DNA of 64,000 bases from Pseudomonas baetica. GTDB lineage: Bacteria > Pseudomonadota > Gammaproteobacteria > Pseudomonadales > Pseudomonadaceae. Positions 61,601-64,000 of the stretch are shown here, one piece after another. A model generated the notes under the pieces. The model was not told the origin of the DNA. It saw only the letters and a program-made list of their open reading frames with translations, and ran no database searches. The position numbers were made by a program, and so were the translations under genes. The first letter of the stretch is position 1. Every line of letters begins with the position of its first letter. The stretch is from contig NZ_PHHE01000001.1 of the NCBI RefSeq assembly GCF_002813455.1, positions 1,674,001 through 1,738,000 of the forward strand, written 5' to 3'.

Positions 61601-64000
61601 GCCGTGCCGTGAAACCTGTGACCGACGAGGGCAACCTGAGGTTGGCCGACACTCATTACGGGGTGAAGGTAACGACGTCTCCTGGCAGGCTGGTCTGGGC
61701 GGCGGGTAACCAATATGGCTTTCCCGAATTTGAACCCGTACCGGATGATGCGCTGGCGGCGTGCACTATTGAGCCGAGCGATTGCGCACCCATGGCCCGC
61801 TGGGTCTGGGCGCCGGGCAGCGGAATGGGGGCTGACTACGAGCCGGTTCCCGAGGAAGCTCAATTCATTTGTGATTTACAACCGGAACTGTGTATCGGCA
61901 ACAATCCCGGCAAAACCGCCAAAGCCCATATGCAGATGTTCAGCGTCCTGCGCACCGGCTCCGGCGATCTCGACCTGATGGCGGCCGGCAATCTGAGCAT
62001 GGATTCACCATTCGGTGTGTACACCGCCGGTACTCAATCAGCGAATGTCGACCCGCTCTACAACCAGAAGCGCGGGCATCTCTCGGACAATAATTCGGTG
62101 CTGGGCACGGCTGGCGCCGACTACGAAAAATGGGTCAACGGTGGCACTGACAGCCTCTATCAGGCCTGGTATCCGCAGCTGGGCGGCAACTTGACGATCA
62201 ATGCCGGCGGCGCCGTATCGGGTGATTCGGTGGGCACCAAAGCGCAATCAGCGGCAGGTGGCTTCCGCGAGCAGGTGGCCAGTGTCGCGGTGGGCAATTG
62301 GCTGTGGCGCCAAGGCACGGGCAGTCCGGACGTGCCTACCGCCTGGTGGATCAACTTCGGCAGTTATGCCTCGCGGTTGATGCCAACCGGAGACGCCAAT
62401 ACCGAACCTTACCTGGTGGGTTTCACCGGTTTCGGCACTTTGGGTGGCGGCAATATCAGCCTGCGGGCCGGCAGTGATGCAGGCATGCTCAAACCGATGG
62501 GGAATGAAGGTAATTACCCGCGCAGCCAAGGGCTGATCGTGGCGGTGGGCAGCACCGGTCGCATCGCCAGCGACGGCAGCGTGCAGATGACCGGTGGCGG
62601 CGACATGGACATTCGCATCGGCGGCGCGCTGAACCCATCGCTGCTGGCACGGGCCGGGGAAAATGGCACCCGCGCGCCGACACACGATCTGCAAGGCGCG
62701 CTGATCAACCTGCGCGGCGCGGCGCAATTGAGCGCCGGTGCGCTGGGCGGGATTGACCTGCAATACGGCGCCGGCTACCAGTTCCATGACGCTCGGGAAA
62801 CCCGCGCATTTGATCCATTCACCTCCACCACCAGTACCGCTTCCGGTGGAGTGGTGCTGATACCCGGTGACTCGGGCATGAGCCTCAACACCCGTGGTGA
62901 CCTGGTGCTGGGCGGGGCTGCGGATGCAGGCCGGGTGATTTTGCAGAACGCCACACCGGTCTTGAATGCCAACGGGGAGGTTCAGCAAGGTGGGGTGTTG
63001 AGCGGTTTCTCCCTGTGGACGAATCACACGGCCATCGACCTGTTTTCGGCTGGCGGCAACCTGACGCCGAGCACGCAACTCGGCGAGTTCAGTGGCAGTA
63101 ATGCGTTGATCACCGGCCGTAATACTTCGCCGACCGATGGCCGATTCGTGTATCCGTCCATACTGCGTGCCGTGGCGGGGCAGGGATCTATCTATGCCGG
63201 GCCGTCAGCCAGCTACACCGGGCTGCCGAATTTCCCGCTGGCCGGTTATTCATTGCTCCTGGCTCCGGCGGCGGCCGGACAGCTTGAGTTGCTCGCGGGT
63301 GACTCGATTTATGCCGGTGGTTATGCGATCAATCAGTCCGGTGCCAGTCCCTTGGCGATTGCCACACCGTTCAATCCGGCCTTCAACCGGTATGTCACCA
63401 GCAGGGATAGCAAACCTGCGGCGACCAATTACAGCCGCGACGGTATCGTTGCGGTCGGCAACGACCGCTATCCGTTATTCGCCTTTGGCCCCGACAGCTA
63501 TTCAGGATTGAGCAATGTGCAGGGCCCCGCGCGGTTCTATGCGTTAACCGGTGACCTGGTCGGGGTTCGCAGTGGCGAGACGTTGAATTTTGCAACGTCC
63601 AAACGCACTTGGTATGAAGCGGCGGGGCCGGTCTGGATGAGTGCCGGTCGCGACATTGTCGCCTCCGGTACTAACCTGGGGCAGCCAACGCTCGCTCCCA
63701 ACGATCTGAGCAACATTACAGAAAACATCACTTCCACGGGCAACCTGTTCGTCCATAACAATCCGCGAGACGTATCACGGGTTTCGGCCGGCCGCGACAT
63801 CCTTTACAGCAGCTTCGATATCGCCGGTCCCGGTACGCTGGATATCAACGCCGGGCGCAATATTCTGATGGAGGACCGCGCCAGCATCACCAGCATCGGT
63901 TCCTTGGTGGCGGGTGATCAGCGACCGGGTGCCAGTGTGGTATTGCAGGCGGGCACCGGCGCACCGGGACTGGATTATTCGCGGTTCATTGCGCGCTACC
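52684..64000 (+). CDS. pdtA: PdtA-like giant filamentous-haemagglutinin exoprotein (two-partner secretion TpsA), C-terminus beyond window
   Basis: One frame is open from 52681/52684 to the right edge, at least 3772 codons. The start is GTG 52681 or ATG 52684 (MLARPSRRRTNVPSFKRDAV); AAGGA lies 7 and 10 bases upstream. An extended signal ends at VAGSAHAQ. The TPS/haemagglutination domain spans about 115-380 (ILNWQTFNVGRNTTVEFAQQ; NRNGIVFSGSSQVNVRNL at about 223-240, where the usual NPNG is NRNG). The rest is beta-helix-type repeats rich in Gly, Asn, Asp and Leu (DLTLGNAAVLDLAGR-like units). It fits the place of P. aeruginosa pdtA. Its partner transporter (pdtB) should lie to the right. The 1499-codon minus frame is a shadow. 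Confidence 0.9.
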   Translation, partial: MLARPSRRRTNVPSFKRDAVDPALWLLKPLAQAVALCLVAGSAHAQTAFSSGWFAAKGAAQQAAAARPSVGGLPGMTPPLAQQQKANQQLQRSIQTLNNTVAAIAAQQAAQAAGRAAVLGSVQFVPDGLGEGGLKVDNSLAQGWQNAKGPQQTQADGKTTVKIEQTADKAILNWQTFNVGRNTTVEFAQQANWAVLNRVNDPSARASQIQGQIKGDGTVMLINRNGIVFSGSSQVNVRNLVAAAANMTDIQFRDRGLYFDSTGTQPTFTDAAGKVLVERGASIATHKPAASTDAGGYALLLGNEVQNDGSINTTKGQTVLAAGDRFYIRKGSGTEGNALSTTFGSEVIPGFKAGAVAGKVTNNGLIQSATGDIALTGHEVVQNGVLLASTSVATRGTIHLTNPSTDTYGSVTLGQGSATAIMLDSSDLTALDSQHDAALTGVSANNRIRGDQSRIEIQSGGSVEFQNGSITLATGGQVAVSAQRRSLVRDGAMIDVSGALGVKVAMETNNIKINVQGNEQRDASVNREKGALNSNDIWVDVRELVYVPAGTNGYATDRWYTAGGLLEVGGYLGTQGHSVGEWMAQGGTVSFAGNDVVTEKGSLINLSGGTLDVQSGEIRQSWLRGADGKLYEVSRAPGDLLYTGLYKGYEDSSERWGQTTYFYNPLIAPRSRFESGYTVGRDAGQLVIATANAALDGQMIGEVYQGERQNQAPKPLLDGYDQSQSALARRAQLIVGSYDPAYVAAASGLLYTLNPLLDRVQIGGERPLAGNDLDLTGAVSDSRKGKLFLDNDALNGLRLGALKVAAKDQVAVAGALTVDAGGDITLYAPDVHIGADLTARGGSLRLGNVLNQFNGSTTTDTRLTAKSGQSTHVVVAEGVRLDTRGVWSNLRTNPDDGASLAYLNGGLLSIRSSGDIDIGAGSLLDVSSGGAMLANGKTRGGKGGDLTLESSAVSAPGKTHLNLDGELRGFGVTGGGTLTVQANKILIGQSDKALADNTLQLSADLFSKGFSAYNLIGLSGLDVAEGTVIDVNMPVYRFADAAPNQVSGVDPQSALALWTPTLFQENPIKGVLTQRAGASLTLQGGASLIDLIDAANSPLTLGRGSRISVDPGQSIKLRGAGQITVEGELNTWGGTVDIRQQQFGSIKPETSIQLADPNAHNRSIWIGEQAVLDVAGRANTAVDALGRTYGQVGKGGSIIIGGEIDSKLATATAADAYVIVRPGARLDASGTEATVDIAGQGPTRVATDGGRISLSSYNGLFLDGNLRAAAGGVGAAGGRLDIALETPLYVDSASNAVRAPRELIIAQGAGDKPLAQDLRPGEVAEGLRYGQARLSADGLMAGGFDNLSLLSNGLLSFDGDVNLQMNQSLNLYAGALSLAETSRDTTRVDLSAPYLRLSGVGSYFAGVNRIRPRLTNNPTAQLSDATFKASADLLDVGNGLSVGTQGSILQLNAPAVEYSRRAFGVVSLDSRGDLRFLAPNDGAEKTRLWTPGDLNLGAAQIYPGTGVQAEVRVGYQGAVAGSEHTLRISGRGAAPAEVPYSVFGNLSFSAAYIEQGGVVRAPLGKIVLGDDLLTTSREVRLLAGSTTSVSGAGLVMPYGGTTDGIDYLYNGKSVVLNGITGEKNGVAIGGQYIDVQSGALIDLSGGGDLRGAGFISGRGGSTDARFNPLVRNATDGTFSLPGLANNPVYAIVPGNQSRYAPMLAEAGAVDPRVGQQVTIGAGVPGLAAGTYTLLPSTFALLPGAFRVEVNGQTTPAATTAALPLRNGSWTSSGQVSIANTGLRDSLASQVILTSADVLRRYSQYNETGLTRFIQNDAARRGVPRALTPLDGKTLDLRLSTGGQQDIALQFNGRALFNAAEGGLIGTAVVRGGYAGSDLEILGAGQAPTAHAGGVSLYADTLNNLNAGRLTLGAMPDVVYNTSGNIISFLGSTANIALRAGAVLSAPEVLLRTTLSAGGITVEAGAGINTLGRGNVAYDSTVGYLYQPGASSLLVVSNGWTNVLAPDVGSGTSGAGSIRIGTCASAACSNPALLYSNGSITAATDNQFELGEAVRFGTRHLALSVGSVNAGSAEALAAAGRRVPAGLTLNQNVLDRLLRGDTQYGAPALETLSLTTRDAFNFYGSVSLDTLDPQTGQSKLQNLVLVTPAIYGLGDASDVASIRTQNLIWNGATQTPGGVITGGAGTGSGTLDIQAQRIELGYGPMPQASGLDQNNRLALGFANVNLTASERITANHKGSLAVYQQQGAYDPLKGYSYSGGNLNLRTPLLTGEAASVSLLKAGNNLTLSGGAASGVADALGAELNLEARSIVLDSRIALASGKLTVNSAGDLTLGNAAVLDLAGRTLPFNDVSKYSWGGDVSLYSANGNIRQAAGSRIDLSAQNNQAGTLSAIALADAAGMVDLQGQILGSSSGYYDAGGTLVPYKAGGVDIRAQRLGGDASEQFAALNQRLNAGQVFGSRSLQLKQGSLVIGDGLKAGEVNVSVDNGSLTVAGLVDASGERVGSIRLSAKNALTLAGNSVLDAHGRVLRVDSYGKIIDAPNRATVELNSGYGLLTLASGARIDLRHGTDAVPGILAGQNDALLRGALELNAPRLGSNDIAIDASGALTIQGARSIGLNGVRRYTDARDGTDQAVTGRPYQVIDQAMLDRIHGDSDTFINAALGNTDLLQRKLAGLNNAAYADAFHLRPGVEIASKTADGDLVVEGDLDLSGYRYASLNPHTRLNPSVYGSGEAGSLVIRAGGNLDIYGSINDGFAPPPQTQDDAGWKLIAGVQPFGGDLIVPGTGVSLAEGTQFPIGATLNYDVTIQGAVLASGTLLPTQAVLGEAYTFSAGTVLAGAIHDQNGNLLYAAGTLLGDSVTLPAQTRLGAGIRLNKATALQAMNWPKGVPLPGVYDADLTSVSGVKLSGALALLRGSLIPSMTDVKLAAGTSVIELRPFNGDQQGKNWAVARMLPSGSASWSMRVVAGADLDAADSRAVKPVTDEGNLRLADTHYGVKVTTSPGRLVWAAGNQYGFPEFEPVPDDALAACTIEPSDCAPMARWVWAPGSGMGADYEPVPEEAQFICDLQPELCIGNNPGKTAKAHMQMFSVLRTGSGDLDLMAAGNLSMDSPFGVYTAGTQSANVDPLYNQKRGHLSDNNSVLGTAGADYEKWVNGGTDSLYQAWYPQLGGNLTINAGGAVSGDSVGTKAQSAAGGFREQVASVAVGNWLWRQGTGSPDVPTAWWINFGSYASRLMPTGDANTEPYLVGFTGFGTLGGGNISLRAGSDAGMLKPMGNEGNYPRSQGLIVAVGSTGRIASDGSVQMTGGGDMDIRIGGALNPSLLARAGENGTRAPTHDLQGALINLRGAAQLSAGALGGIDLQYGAGYQFHDARETRAFDPFTSTTSTASGGVVLIPGDSGMSLNTRGDLVLGGAADAGRVILQNATPVLNANGEVQQGGVLSGFSLWTNHTAIDLFSAGGNLTPSTQLGEFSGSNALITGRNTSPTDGRFVYPSILRAVAGQGSIYAGPSASYTGLPNFPLAGYSLLLAPAAAGQLELLAGDSIYAGGYAINQSGASPLAIATPFNPAFNRYVTSRDSKPAATNYSRDGIVAVGNDRYPLFAFGPDSYSGLSNVQGPARFYALTGDLVGVRSGETLNFATSKRTWYEAAGPVWMSAGRDIVASGTNLGQPTLAPNDLSNITENITSTGNLFVHNNPRDVSRVSAGRDILYSSFDIAGPGTLDINAGRNILMEDRASITSIGSLVAGDQRPGASVVLQAGTGAPGLDYSRFIARY

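Overview
The window looks like the chromosome of a fluorescent-group Pseudomonas. Supporting signs are GC-rich core genes, many Pseudomonas-type REP palindromes (GTGGGAGCGRGCYTGCTCGCGAAGG and GTAGGAGCTGCCGMAGGCTGCGATC), and gene orders that match P. aeruginosa blocks I know: gdhB next to the moxR/bat operon (PA3068-PA3075), and vreAIR-hxc-DING phosphatase/binding protein-pdtA (PA0674-PA0690).

Layout. 1-3788: sbcC (cut by the left edge) and sbcD, minus strand. 4000-10842: six tightly overlapping minus-strand genes, moxR - DUF58 - DUF4381 - batA - batB/C - batD, a MoxR/VWA 'Bat' membrane chaperone-type system. 11103-16856: a small conserved protein divergent from gdhB, the very large NAD-glutamate dehydrogenase. 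17031-21842: housekeeping and accessory small genes (lipoprotein, cupin, ABM monooxygenase-like, MocR regulator divergent from an AhpD-like protein, small secreted protein), separated by REP pairs.

21966-24233 is vreA-vreI-vreR, an ECF-sigma cell-surface signalling operon. In P. aeruginosa it controls the Hxc type II secretion system, the secreted PstS-like protein and the PdtA two-partner exoprotein. All its target genes lie to the right: hxcW and hxcU (minus), hxcP (plus), hxcV (minus), hxcT-X-Y-Z-Q-R-S (plus, 42737-50874), a DING/PstS-like phosphate-binding protein (51372-52481) and a giant filamentous-haemagglutinin-like protein that runs off the right edge (52684-64000).

The Hxc locus is damaged. 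Two copies of one 1360-bp IS256-family element, in opposite orientation, each with a clean 8-bp target duplication, interrupt hxcW (GspJ) and hxcV (GspI). hxcP (GspC) carries an apparent one-base loss in a G tract. A roughly 12-kb mosaic island sits between hxcP and hxcV, which are neighbours in P. aeruginosa. The island holds: (i) an AT-rich two-gene cassette (28925-32733) coding a tandem TIR/NDT-like-domain P-loop ATPase and a partner with an Rx6H HEPN-like motif, a candidate undescribed defence system; (ii) an IS1182-family element; (iii) two copies of a DUF6124 cassette whose roughly 360-nt leaders can form mutually exclusive stems that covary between the copies, one stem covering the ribosome-binding site; (iv) a 510-aa protein with a possible PH-like end and a small secreted protein; (v) a PAAR protein with a type-44-like toxin end and an overlapping immunity candidate; (vi) a MITE-like element that supplies the present stop codon of hxcV.

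Between vreR and hxcW there is a gene-free stretch of about 1.2 kb made of a known type of Pseudomonas repeat and a 12-unit, roughly 70-bp-period tandem REP array whose palindromes vary by compensatory changes.
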